The translations under genes were made by a program, and so were the position numbers. From assembly GCA_003134695.1 (NCBI GenBank), contig PLCB01000061.1, positions 1 through 51,644 of the forward strand: DNA of 51,644 nt, given 5' to 3'. Source of the DNA: Candidatus Zemynaea palustris. GTDB taxonomy: Bacteria; Vulcanimicrobiota; Vulcanimicrobiia; Vulcanimicrobiales; Vulcanimicrobiaceae. This document shows positions 40,063-48,557 of the stretch, piece after piece. Each line of letters opens with the position of its first letter. Position 1 is the stretch's first letter. The notes under the pieces are model-generated. The model saw nothing but the letters and a program-made list of their open reading frames with translations. It was not told the origin of the DNA and did no database searches.

Positions 40063-41592
40063 ATGCGCTCTGAACCTGAAGTCTTGATCGTCGGCGCGGG
40101 ACCGGCTGGACTCGTACTAGCGCTGTTCCTTTCTCGCCTCGGCGTGGGGCTCCGCATCATCGATAAGGTTATCGAACCTGGAACCACGTCGCGAGCGCTC
40201 GTGGTGCATGCGCGTACGCTGGAGTTTTACCGTCAATTGGGAATCGCGGATAGCGTCATCGACGCTGCCCAAAAGTTCCTTGCGGTAAACGTTTGGGTTA
40301 ATGGCCGCGTCCGCGGACGCCTTAATTTCGGCGATATTGGCGGCAGTTTGAGTAAGTTTCCTTACAGCCTCATATTTCCACAAGACGAACACGAAAAACT
40401 GCTCATCGCTGCCTTGCAACGGCAAGGCATCCCAATCGAACGTGGCGTTGAGCTGATCGACGTTGTCGAGCGGGACGGTTTTGTCGCAACAACATTGCGC
40501 CATACGGACGGAACCCAGAAGACATCCGAGTCGTTGTATGTCGCCGGCTGCGACGGCGCACATTCCACCGTGCGCGATAAGCTGAACATTGCCTTGTCGG
40601 GGGGAACCTATTCGCACCTCTGGTACGTGGCGGATGTGGAAGCGATAGGCCCGCTAGCGAACCACGAAGTGAATATCTCGATGCAAGAACGGGACGTTCT
40701 CGCGGTGTTTCCGATGAAGGGCGCGGGTAGCGTGCGTCTTGTCGGTCAAGCGCCTGCCACCGAAGGCGGCGCGGCAGTTAGTTGGAACAGCGTCAATGCG
40801 CGCCTGCTCCCACAACTGCGCACGGAGGTTCGTAAGGTAAACTGGTTATCTACGTATCGCGTGCACCACCGGGTTGCCACACGATTTAGAAAGGGCCGCG
40901 TGTTCCTGCTCGGCGATGCGGCGCACCTTCACAGTCCTGTGGGCGGCCAGGGTATGAACACCGGAATCGGCGACGCCGTAAACCTCGCATGGAAACTGCA
41001 CTCCAGACTACGCGATCGTTCGGCAGATAACATAATTGACTCCTACGAACCTGAGCGTATGGCCTTCGCACGTCGACTGGTTTCGACGACCGATGCCGTC
41101 TTCACGATCCTCAATAGCAAGGGGCCGTTCGCGCGGTTCTTCCGAACCGTGCTCGTGCCGACCGTCGCGCCGGTGATCTTGCGCTTAGAAGCCGGGCGTC
41201 GCTTCGCATTCCGCACACTGTCGCAAATCTCCATAAACTACCGGCAGAGCTCGTTGAGCGAAGGACGCGCCGGAGCAGTACATGGCGGCGACCGGCTTCC
41301 GTGGGTCTCCAGTAAAGGCGATCCCAATGGATTCGATGATAATCACGCGCCGTTTGATTCAATGGATTGGCAACTGCATGTCTACGGCGAGCCATCGGCT
41401 TCGGTTCGCTCGCTATGCAAAACCCGTGGTCTCGCATTGCACGCGTTCCGGTGGCGAGCGGAGATGAAACGGACCAGTCTGACTCAGAACGCATTGTATC
41501 TCGTTCGACCGGACGAACACATTGCGTTTGTTAGTAGCGGTCAGGACGCCGACGCGCTGGAGCGCTACCTGCTTAGGTGCCCTTACAAATAA
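40063..41592 (+). CDS. FAD-dependent aromatic-type monooxygenase (PheA/TfdB family)
   Basis: The 509-residue product has the three flavoprotein hydroxylase motifs: GAGPAGLVLALFLSRLG (FAD), the DG motif in VAGCDGAHSTVRDKLN, and LGDAAHLHSPVGGQGMNTGI followed by GDAVNLAWKL. The C-terminal thioredoxin-like region (QLHVYGEPSASVRSLCKTRG, LVRPDEHIAFVSSGQDAD) is that of the phenol-hydroxylase group. It hydroxylates aromatic or polyketide-like compounds with NADPH and oxygen. The start is uncertain, since a frame extends to 39901; the ATG at 40063 gives the usual N-terminus. It overlaps the convergent propeller gene by ten bases. Confidence 0.88.
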   Translation: MRSEPEVLIVGAGPAGLVLALFLSRLGVGLRIIDKVIEPGTTSRALVVHARTLEFYRQLGIADSVIDAAQKFLAVNVWVNGRVRGRLNFGDIGGSLSKFPYSLIFPQDEHEKLLIAALQRQGIPIERGVELIDVVERDGFVATTLRHTDGTQKTSESLYVAGCDGAHSTVRDKLNIALSGGTYSHLWYVADVEAIGPLANHEVNISMQERDVLAVFPMKGAGSVRLVGQAPATEGGAAVSWNSVNARLLPQLRTEVRKVNWLSTYRVHHRVATRFRKGRVFLLGDAAHLHSPVGGQGMNTGIGDAVNLAWKLHSRLRDRSADNIIDSYEPERMAFARRLVSTTDAVFTILNSKGPFARFFRTVLVPTVAPVILRLEAGRRFAFRTLSQISINYRQSSLSEGRAGAVHGGDRLPWVSSKGDPNGFDDNHAPFDSMDWQLHVYGEPSASVRSLCKTRGLALHAFRWRAEMKRTSLTQNALYLVRPDEHIAFVSSGQDADALERYLLRCPYK

Positions 41593-42569
41593 AGCTCGCC
41601 GATCTTGTTGGACGACCCCTCGGTGAACCAGATCGTGTTGTTGGGCCCGGCGGCGATGAGAATCGGACCGGACAGCGCGGTCGGAATTGGAAACTCCGTG
41701 ATCGTACCGGTCGGCGTAATGCGGCCGATTTTGTTCGTCGTTCGATTTACGCCCGGTTCGGTGAAATACAGGTTCCCGTCCGGACCATTCGCGATGCCGT
41801 AGGGCTGCGCGTTCGCACTAGGAATCGCGAACGTGGTGAGCGTTCCCGCCGGCGTGATGCGCGCGATCAGGCTGCTGTCCGCCGCGCATGCCCACACGTT
41901 GCCGTCGGGTCCGTTGGTGATGCCGCGCATGGCGTTTTGAATCGTCGGCGAGTAGACGAAGGTCGTCGTCGCTCCCGTGCCCGTGATCATCTTGACGACG
42001 TTGTCGCCGCTGAACGTGTCGAACCACATGTTGCCGTCAGGGCCGGCGGTGATCAGTTCGAGCTGCAAATTGGTAGGGTTCGTGTTGGAGGCGTAGCTGT
42101 GCAGCAGCGCGCCGGCGGTCGAGTAGACGTCGACCTTCATACCGTTGAACTCAGGCACCCACAAGTTGTTGTCTGGTCCGACCGCGATTGATGATGGATC
42201 AGTCGCCGGGAAGAGGGTGATCGTTCCGGCGGTCGTCACCCTGCCGAGATGGCTCGCCTCGTCCACATACCACAGATTGCCGTCGGGCGCGGAGACGATG
42301 TTGCCGGGAAACGCGTTGTTGGTCGACAGCTGAAACTCGGTGATGACTCCGGCGGGCGTGATCTTGCCTATTTTGTTGGTGCCGGTATTGGACTCGGTGA
42401 ACCACATGTTGCCGTCGGGACCCTGCGTGATTGCGAACGGACCCGCGTTGGCGGTGGGGAGCAAATACTCCACGATCGTTCCGCTGGCCGGTCGCGTAGG
42501 AATGATCACACTGCTCGAACCACACCCGGTAAGGGCCAGCACGATTGCCGCGGCTGCTAACTTTCGCAT
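41583..42569 (-). CDS. Beta-propeller lipoprotein (Vgb-like)
   Basis: The 328-residue product begins MRKLAAAAIVLALTGCGSSS, with lipobox LTGC, and an AGGAG ribosome binding site. Seven similar blades follow, each with GPDGNxWF and a KIGKITPxGxITEF-type strand: ITQGPDGNMWFTESNTGTNK, IVSAPDGNLWYVDEASHLG, ITAGPDGNMWFDTFSGDNV and so on. The fold is that of virginiamycin B lyase (streptogramin lyase). Only two histidines are visible and none is in a blade position typical of the lyase, so enzyme activity is doubtful; a surface binding role is more likely. Confidence 0.8.
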   Translation of the reverse strand: MRKLAAAAIVLALTGCGSSSVIIPTRPASGTIVEYLLPTANAGPFAITQGPDGNMWFTESNTGTNKIGKITPAGVITEFQLSTNNAFPGNIVSAPDGNLWYVDEASHLGRVTTAGTITLFPATDPSSIAVGPDNNLWVPEFNGMKVDVYSTAGALLHSYASNTNPTNLQLELITAGPDGNMWFDTFSGDNVVKMITGTGATTTFVYSPTIQNAMRGITNGPDGNVWACAADSSLIARITPAGTLTTFAIPSANAQPYGIANGPDGNLYFTEPGVNRTTNKIGRITPTGTITEFPIPTALSGPILIAAGPNNTIWFTEGSSNKIGELYL

Positions 42570-42713
42570 CGTCGATACTCCTCTTTTCATCCAATCGTAT
42601 ACCACAAAATCGTTGCGGGCGTATCCGCGCCGGACAGAATTCCCCACGGAAGGGCGTGTACGCCTGTCCCGCGGCAAGATGAAGTGATCTACGCCCGTTA
42701 CAAAGTTTGGGGC

Positions 42714-43451
42714 CTAAAACAAGGCCAGAATGACCGAACCGATGGTTCCGAGGACGCTTGCAACGTCTCCGAGGGCGGAGTTACCCTCTTGTCTCCCGCC
42801 GCCGGCGCCGGAACTATCCGTCTGGACCATCAGCGGCGAGAAGACGGCTGCCGCGTACCACTTGTGCCCCTTAACCACATCCGACCAGAGGTCTTTGACG
42901 ATCGCGTCGTGCCCCTGCTTGTTCCAAGACAAGCCGGTCTTGCTTACCCAGCCGCCGTATCCAAACGTCATGACGTAGCCAAGCGAGCTCTGGAGGGCGA
43001 ACGCCAACGCTGCGTTGCGTCCGACAGGCGATCCAGTCAGGGCGTGTATGTCCGACGCTTTCTGGGCCGCGCTAAGGTCGCTGCCATTGCCGAAGGAAAT
43101 GTGCACGGGCGGCAACTTCGGGTTGTAGGGATCGAAGAGTCCCGAAAACGACCAGTTGCCCTCCTTGTCGATGATAACCGTCGCTCCGCCTTTGGGAAAG
43201 TTATGTCGCGCCTCTTTCCAGCTGTGGTCGAGGGCGATGGTCGGATTGTGCGGGCCTTCCTTCCGCACTTTGCTATGGACGTGCACTTTCGTCTTGTCGA
43301 GCAAGGCCTTTCGGTAAAGTGCGTCGTTTGGGTTGACCCTTAACGCGCCTCCTAATGGAGTCGCCAAATCCGCCAAACTCACGGTCGGGAATGCCGTCGC
43401 GAGACAGGTCGATACGGTCAGCGTGGTCATTTCGCGACGTGTGATATTCAT
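42714..43451 (-). CDS. Exported protein with possible Tat signal
   Basis: The 245-residue product begins MNITRREMTTLTVSTCLATA, where the RR pair fits a twin-arginine signal. A GAGGAG ribosome binding site sets the start at 43451. The body reads VNPNDALYRKALLDKTKVHV, HNFPKGGATVIIDKEGNWSF, KASDIHALTGSPVGRNAALA and WSDVVKGHKWYAAAVFSPLM, and ends with a hydrophobic helix ASVLGTIGSVILALF that may anchor it. No family is recognised. Confidence 0.55.
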   Translation of the reverse strand: MNITRREMTTLTVSTCLATAFPTVSLADLATPLGGALRVNPNDALYRKALLDKTKVHVHSKVRKEGPHNPTIALDHSWKEARHNFPKGGATVIIDKEGNWSFSGLFDPYNPKLPPVHISFGNGSDLSAAQKASDIHALTGSPVGRNAALAFALQSSLGYVMTFGYGGWVSKTGLSWNKQGHDAIVKDLWSDVVKGHKWYAAAVFSPLMVQTDSSGAGGGRQEGNSALGDVASVLGTIGSVILALF

Positions 43452-43706
43452 CGTCCGCTCCTCAATCACGTGTGCCCGGATGTCACGGGCGCGTGCTATT
43501 CTGGTCAAGTCGGCGAAGCTATATTTCGTCTGATCCGTCTGCCAGTAATCGAGGAAGGTAAGCGAGCCTCAAGAGCGGCTGAAACAGGCGCGAAAACCAT
43601 CGGTCCAGGCAATGTAACTGGGGACGGGGTTTAGACCCGGCGAATTTTTTTCTCTGCCGCAACGGATTGTATTTGAGCGGCGTTTCGTGATTGGAGGGCA
43701 AATCTC

Positions 43707-44336
43707 ATGAAGCATAGCGCATTAGCCGCTGCGGTCGTCGCCCTTGCTCTTTCCGAGCTGGCGATCCCCATGCCGATTCGGGCAGATACCACGACGTTTC
43801 CGTGTAGTCTCCCGAGGCAGCTAAGTCATACCACAATTCTCGCGGGGCCAACGGCCGCGCCCACCCCACCGCCGCGCGTTCAGATGCATCCGGTTTTGGC
43901 CGGTGCAGCTGGTCCCGCATCGCCGACGCCCACACCAATCGTCAGGTTCATAAAGGCACCGATCTCGTGCGTGCCAGCGATTCTTACCGTCACATCGCAA
44001 GCCATGGCCATCTCTATGGGCCTAAATGCGTGCTTAACAAATGTGATCGACATGAGCCTCTCAATGACGGCAGATGGCCCGCCATTTTGGACCGGCCACC
44101 AAACCCCGAAAAGCGCTTCGATGCCGTGCCAGGCCACCTTCACGCAGTTGCCCAAGGGTGTACCACTTTACTACAAACTCGCGTGGGCGAACCCGGTAGG
44201 GCGTTTCGCGGCCGACCCAGCTCGGTGCGATAACCCCGTTACCGTTAAGGGAACGTTTACGATTCCGAGCTCCTTTCCGTCGAATTCCTCCACGCCGTAT
44301 TCTCCCCCGAGTTTCTGGTTAACGTGCCGGCTGTGA
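43707..44336 (+). CDS. Secreted protein, unknown
   Basis: The 209-residue product has a signal peptide (MKHSALAAAVVALALSELAI) and a TTGGAGGG ribosome binding site. After a Pro/Thr-rich linker (AGPTAAPTPPPRVQMHP, ASPTPTPIVRFIK) the mature part has CVPAILTVTSQAMAISMGLN, CLTNVIDMSLSMTADGPPFW, CQATFTQLPKG and a final LTCRL. The even spread of Cys suggests a disulfide-bonded extracellular domain. Function is unknown. Confidence 0.55.
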   Translation: MKHSALAAAVVALALSELAIPMPIRADTTTFPCSLPRQLSHTTILAGPTAAPTPPPRVQMHPVLAGAAGPASPTPTPIVRFIKAPISCVPAILTVTSQAMAISMGLNACLTNVIDMSLSMTADGPPFWTGHQTPKSASMPCQATFTQLPKGVPLYYKLAWANPVGRFAADPARCDNPVTVKGTFTIPSSFPSNSSTPYSPPSFWLTCRL

Positions 44337-44478
44337 CGAGGTGATAACCCACCGGAGCCCCTCGGCAAATCATATAGGTTCATTCTCGACGCTGCCACTA
44401 CTTCTTTTCGATGAAGACACGCGCAGCATTCAGACCACTCGGAGCAACGGGACCTGACCCGAAGAAAAGGAGGACGAC

Positions 44479-44763
44479 ATGCTCATTCAGTCGGTCCATT
44501 TTACCTTCACTCCCGAAGATGCGAACAAAGCCGAAGCGATCCTACGTGAGTTGCGCGATGCCTCGCGCGAGGAAGAAGGCGTGATCGCCTTCGACGTCGC
44601 TCGAAGTCAAGATAAACCGAACGTGTTCGCCCTGTGGGAAGAGTATCGGGATAGAGCGGCTCTGGACGTTCACATGGCGACGGACCACTACAAGCGCCTC
44701 GTCCTAAATGGCGTGCGGCCTTTGGCTCAGCAACGGAATGCAGAAATAGTATTTCCCATCTGA
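44479..44763 (+). CDS. Antibiotic-biosynthesis-monooxygenase (ABM) domain protein
   Basis: The 94-residue product has the dimeric ferredoxin-like ABM fold: IQSVHFTFTPEDANKAEAIL, LRDASREEEGVIAFDVARSQ, NVFALWEEYRDRAALDVHMA with TDHYKR. The WEEYxDxxAxxxHxxxxHxK pattern is that of the YgiN/quinol or heme-related monooxygenases. An ideal ribosome binding site (AAGGAGG) precedes the ATG. The gene sits just upstream of the magnesium riboswitch but is separated from it by a promoter. Confidence 0.8.
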   Translation: MLIQSVHFTFTPEDANKAEAILRELRDASREEEGVIAFDVARSQDKPNVFALWEEYRDRAALDVHMATDHYKRLVLNGVRPLAQQRNAEIVFPI

Positions 44764-44943
44764 CTTCATTGACCTGAACGCAGTGAGCGCATGCAGCTTT
44801 CGCGACGGGCTGCAGGTCACAATGTCAACGCGCTGAGCAGATTGGGGGCCATGTGGCTTCGCCCTTTGCGCCTCGGGCCGGCCAAGACGCCCCGAACCCC
44901 GATTCTCGTCTTGCGGGGCTCTATCGCCTATCCCAAGTTGGGG

Positions 44944-44972
44944 TTGACCCATTGCAGATACCCCCTTATACT
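44944..44972 (+). promoter_or_regulatory. Consensus sigma-70 promoter of the magnesium operon
   Basis: TTGACC at 44944-44949 and TATACT at 44967-44972 are separated by 17 bases, an almost perfect housekeeping promoter. Transcription should start near 44979, at the first base pairs of the M-box. Confidence 0.8.
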
Positions 44973-44980
44973 TTAAGACG

Positions 44981-45160
44981 GTCACCTCGATAGGCGAGGC
45001 TCCTACACGACACACAGGCCGCTGCCCGGAAACGTCGAGAGACGCCAATTGGGTAGAACAGGCTCCGCCGAACCAAGGCGGCGCTCAAAGCGGCTGATCG
45101 TTCCGGCGATCTACGGCGTGTAGTGCCGAAGCTTGATGCGATTGAGTCGTGACACGCCTT
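44981..45160 (+). ncRNA. M-box (ykoK) magnesium riboswitch
   Basis: The leader contains the conserved M-box core in order: ATAGGCGAGGCTCCTACACG, then CAGGCCGCTGCCCGGAAACG, TCGAGAGACGCCAATTGGGT, and farther on GTGTAGTGCCGAAGCTTGAT. These match the known GGTGAGGCTCCTA, GCTGCCC-AAACGTC-GACGCCAATGGGT and GTGC-AAAGCTC elements. The M-box folds when magnesium is high. Here an intrinsic terminator (45176-45207) follows, so high magnesium should stop transcription of the two genes downstream. No other riboswitch class shares this core. Confidence 0.9.
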
Positions 45161-45175
45161 TCGGGACGTGTTTGG

Positions 45176-45207
45176 GACCGGTCGCGTAGCGACCGGTCTA
45201 ATTTTTT
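45176..45207 (+). terminator. Intrinsic terminator, expression platform of the M-box
   Basis: GACCGGTCGC at 45176-45185 and GCGACCGGTC at 45189-45198 form a perfect ten-base stem with a GTA loop, followed by TAATTTTTT. It lies between the M-box aptamer and the first gene, which begins at 45228. Its position is that of a riboswitch-controlled terminator, not of an operon end. Confidence 0.85.
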
Positions 45208-45227
45208 GCGAGAAGGGGGTGAACGCG

Positions 45228-46526
45228 ATGGCCTTTCGCGAGGGCTATCTCTCGGAAATCATCGGGCGTCAAGCAGTCTTGGAGACCACGCAGGGAAAAC
45301 GCACGATCGGAAAAGTCGTCGACCTGCTGGTCGGCAAGCCCGACGATACGTTCCCGCGGATCGACGGCTTCGTCATCAGCACGCGCGAGGGCAAGCGCTT
45401 CGCCCCGATCGCCGACGTCCTCGACGTCGACAGCGACGGGAAGCTGCTGCTCAAGTCAGTCCCCGTCCACGAACCGATCCCCGGCGACCAGGCACTCTAT
45501 CTCGTCGAGGACCTCCTCGACAAGCAGATCGTCGACGTCAACGGCCGCAAAGTCGTGCGCATCAACGACCTCGAACTCGCCAACACGGGCGGCGCGCTGC
45601 GTGTCGTCGCCGCTGACGTCGGTGCCGGCGGCCTTCTACGCCGTCTCGGTGGCCGACGCTTTGCACCCGGTTTCCTCCGGCGCTTTCCAAGCTCGGTCAT
45701 CGCCTGGGATAACGTCGCGCCAATCTCCGACGTCAACCCCTTCAACGTGCGCCTCTCGGTCGCCGAGAACCGGCTCTCGCGCCTCCATCCTTCGGAACTC
45801 GCCGACATCATCGAAGAACTGTCGTCGCAAGATGCGGCGCGCGTCGTCCGTTCGCTCGACGACGAGACCGCGGCCGACGCGTTCGAACATCTTGAAACCG
45901 ACAAACAGCGAGAGCTAATCGAAGACATCGGCACCGAACGCGCCGCCGACATCGTCGAGGAAATGGACCCCGACGACGCCGCCGATCTGCTCGGCGAACT
46001 CGACGTCGAGCGACAGAACGAGCTGTTCGCCGAGATGGAGCCGCAGACGGCCGGCGAGTTGCGCGAACTCGTCCAATACGAGCCCGACACCGCCGGCGGC
46101 CTGATGACGACGGAGTACGTCTGGATCTTTCCGCATCGCACGGTCGCGGCGACGATCGCCAAGATCCGCGATCTCGGTCCCGAGTCCGAGTTCATCTACT
46201 ACCTCTATGTAACCGACGCGAAGCGGAAGTTGCTTGGCATCCTCTCGCTGCGCACGCTGCTTCTCGCGCTGCCGACCGGCTTCATCCAGAAACTCATGGA
46301 GACCGACGTCGTCAGCGTTCCGCCCGACATGAAGGCCGAAGAAGTCGCCTCGACGATCGCGCGTTACGACCTGCTGGCCGTCCCCGTGGTCGACGAGGAA
46401 GGAAAGATGCTCGGCATCGTCACCGTCGACGACGCCATCGACACGATCATCCCCGAAAAGATCGCCAAGTCGCTGCCCCGATTCACGCGCCATCGCGGAA
46501 AGCGAATCGAGCATGCACCGAACTGA
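45228..46526 (+). CDS. Soluble PRC-barrel/MgtE-N/CBS protein, probable magnesium sensor subunit
   Basis: The 432-residue product has no membrane segment. Domains in order: two PRC-barrel-like regions (about 1-75, GKRTIGKVVDLLVGKPDDTF; and 85-160), an MgtE N domain (about 180-275) of stacked helices with acidic repeats (SELADIIEELSSQDAARVVR, AADIVEEMDPDDAADLLGEL), the MgtE linker motif YEPDTAGGLMTTEY, and a pair of CBS domains (about 285-415, VSVPPDMKAEEVASTIARYD, KMLGIVTVDDAIDTIIP). In MgtE this cytosolic part binds magnesium and closes the channel. Here the channel domain is missing and an Nramp transporter overlaps the 3' end by 14 bases. A GAAGGGGGTG ribosome binding site sets the start. 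Confidence 0.88.
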   Translation: MAFREGYLSEIIGRQAVLETTQGKRTIGKVVDLLVGKPDDTFPRIDGFVISTREGKRFAPIADVLDVDSDGKLLLKSVPVHEPIPGDQALYLVEDLLDKQIVDVNGRKVVRINDLELANTGGALRVVAADVGAGGLLRRLGGRRFAPGFLRRFPSSVIAWDNVAPISDVNPFNVRLSVAENRLSRLHPSELADIIEELSSQDAARVVRSLDDETAADAFEHLETDKQRELIEDIGTERAADIVEEMDPDDAADLLGELDVERQNELFAEMEPQTAGELRELVQYEPDTAGGLMTTEYVWIFPHRTVAATIAKIRDLGPESEFIYYLYVTDAKRKLLGILSLRTLLLALPTGFIQKLMETDVVSVPPDMKAEEVASTIARYDLLAVPVVDEEGKMLGIVTVDDAIDTIIPEKIAKSLPRFTRHRGKRIEHAPN

Positions 46527-47862
46527 TGCGACCGACGAGACGATAACTCAAGCCGGGGCTCGGGCGCGGCGCCCGAGGCTGTGGCGCCAGCTCATCATGT
46601 TCTTCTCGATCGTGGGGCCGGGCATCATCACGGCCAACGCCGACAACGACGTCGGCGGCATCACCACGTACTCGATCGCCGGCGCGCAGTTCGGCTACAC
46701 CATGCTCTGGCTGCTGATTCCGGTCACGATCGCCCTCGTCGTTACGCAGGAGATGTGCGCGCGGATGGGCGCGGTGACGGGCAAAGGGCTCGCCGACCTG
46801 ATCCGTGAGAACTTCGGGATCAGGGTGACGGCTGTCGTGCTGCTGCTATTCGTGCTGGGCGATCTCGGCAATACCGCCGCCGAGTTCGCCGGCGTCGCTT
46901 CCAGCGCTCCGATCTTTCACCAGTACGTCCCAATCTTCAACGAATACGGGTTCAAGTTTTTTCTGGTTGCCGCCGCGGCGATCGGCGTGTTCACCGCGGT
47001 GACGCGCGGAAATTACAAGATCGTGGAGCGGGTCTTTTTCATCTTCTGCGCGGTCTATCTCTCATACGTTTTCAGCGGGTTCGCCGTCCATCCGCCCTGG
47101 GGCCAGGTGCTGCACGATACGTTCGTGCCGCACTTCACCGCCAACAAGGCGTATCTCTTGACCGCGATCGGCGTCATCGGAACGACGATCTCGCCCTGGA
47201 TGCAGTTCTACATCCAATCGGCCGTCGTCGAGAAGGGCGTACGCGTCAAGGACTATCCGTACTCTCGCATCGACGTCGTCACCGGCGCGGTCTTCACCGA
47301 CGTGATCGCCTATTTCATCATCGTCGCGAGCGCGGCGACGATCTTCGTGCACAATGCCCACGTCCCGAACGGTGTGCATGCGCTCGACATTCGCGACGCC
47401 GGCGACGTCGCGGCGGCCTTGCAACCGCTCGCTGGGAAATACGCCTCGCTTCTGTTCGCGCTCGGCTTGCTCAACGCGGCGATCTTCACGGCCTCGATCC
47501 TTCCGCTATCGACCGCTTACTACGTCTGCGAGGCGTTCGGCTTCGAATCGGGTGTGAACCGCCGCTTCTCGGAGGCCCCGGTCTTCTACGGACTGTATCT
47601 CGGCTTGATCGTCATCGGCGCCGGCTTCGTCGTCATCCCCGGAGCGCCGCTGCTGGCGACGATCTTCTACTCTCAGGTCGTCAACGGAGCGCTTTTGCCG
47701 ATTGTGCTCGTGCTGATGCTCCTGTTGATCAACAACAAGCAAATCATGGGTACGTATACCAATAGTTTGCTCTTCAACGCCATCGCCTGGGCGACGGTGC
47801 TGATCGTCGGCCTCTTGACCATCGTGTCGACCGTCCAGCAAATCGTCCAGCCGGGAGGCTAG
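46513..47862 (+). CDS. Nramp-related transporter, probable magnesium type (NRMT)
   Basis: The 449-residue product has 11 membrane segments in the Nramp (SLC11/LeuT) fold. Helix 1 reads GPGIITANADNDVGGITTYS: where manganese/iron Nramps have DPGN, this has DVGG, so the Asp stays but Asn is Gly. Helix 6 reads GTTISPWMQFYIQSAVV: the usual MPH is SPW, so the Met that favours transition metals is gone. These changes and the M-box upstream point to magnesium. The ATG lies inside the end of the PRC/MgtE-N/CBS gene, so both are made together and the partner may gate the transporter. Confidence 0.88.
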   Translation: MHRTDATDETITQAGARARRPRLWRQLIMFFSIVGPGIITANADNDVGGITTYSIAGAQFGYTMLWLLIPVTIALVVTQEMCARMGAVTGKGLADLIRENFGIRVTAVVLLLFVLGDLGNTAAEFAGVASSAPIFHQYVPIFNEYGFKFFLVAAAAIGVFTAVTRGNYKIVERVFFIFCAVYLSYVFSGFAVHPPWGQVLHDTFVPHFTANKAYLLTAIGVIGTTISPWMQFYIQSAVVEKGVRVKDYPYSRIDVVTGAVFTDVIAYFIIVASAATIFVHNAHVPNGVHALDIRDAGDVAAALQPLAGKYASLLFALGLLNAAIFTASILPLSTAYYVCEAFGFESGVNRRFSEAPVFYGLYLGLIVIGAGFVVIPGAPLLATIFYSQVVNGALLPIVLVLMLLLINNKQIMGTYTNSLLFNAIAWATVLIVGLLTIVSTVQQIVQPGG

Positions 47863-47866
47863 CCCT

Positions 47867-48538
47867 CTGAATCTCTTCATCCACGCCGCACCGGTTTCGC
47901 TGGCAGCGACCGAGGCAGCGCTCGAACGCTTGAAAAGCCCGCCGCGTTGCCGTCACGTGCTCGTCCGCGAACTCGTGAACCCGCGCGCGATGTCGTTCAC
48001 GCAGGATGAATCGGCCTACGCGAATCTCAAGCGCGGCGTCACCGCTCATCTGCGCGGCGACGAAGAGCGCGTGATCCTCTCGTGCTCGGTCTACAATGCC
48101 TTCGCGCCACGACTCCAGGCCGAAGTCAGCCTGCCGGTCGAGCGTTCCGACGACGCCGGCGTGTGGGCCGTCCTCGGTTGCGGAACGCGCATCGGCCTGG
48201 CGGTGAGCTATCCGGCTTCCTATTCAATCGTCGAGGAACACCTGACCAACGTCGCAGCCGAACTAGGGCGAAAGGTCATCGCCATCCAGCTGCTGACCGA
48301 AAACGTTTTCGCCTTCGCCGACGAGGAGCCCGAGCGATACGGCGACGTCCTCGCCGAGGCGGTGAGAGCGGCGCGCGACGTCGAGTGCATTTTCCTGGCG
48401 CAGTTCAGCATGGACCCGTTCGTGGCTCGGGCCGCCGAGCAGACCCAGGTTCCGGTGATCAGCGCCCTCGAGGCCTGCCTCCAGCGCCTCGCCGGCCCCA
48501 AGCGCGTACCATCGGTCGAAAGGAATTCGGCACCCTAG
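47867..48538 (+). CDS. Asp/Glu-racemase-like protein
   Basis: The frame opens with CTG at 47867, which has a proper ribosome binding site (GGGAGG, eight bases upstream) and gives a natural N-terminus (NLFIHAAPVSLAATEAALER). The first ATG/GTG/TTG, a TTG at 47930, would remove the first beta strand. The 223-residue product has two half-domains with ERVILSCSVYNAFAP and VECIFLAQFSMDPFVARAAE, plus VISALEACLQRLAG, in the manner of the aspartate/glutamate racemase superfamily (Cys near the end of a strand in each half; the second half has Gln-Phe instead). Activity is uncertain. It follows the Nramp stop by four bases. Confidence 0.6.
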   Translation: MNLFIHAAPVSLAATEAALERLKSPPRCRHVLVRELVNPRAMSFTQDESAYANLKRGVTAHLRGDEERVILSCSVYNAFAPRLQAEVSLPVERSDDAGVWAVLGCGTRIGLAVSYPASYSIVEEHLTNVAAELGRKVIAIQLLTENVFAFADEEPERYGDVLAEAVRAARDVECIFLAQFSMDPFVARAAEQTQVPVISALEACLQRLAGPKRVPSVERNSAP

Positions 48539-48557
48539 CGCGTTCATCCGGACTAGG

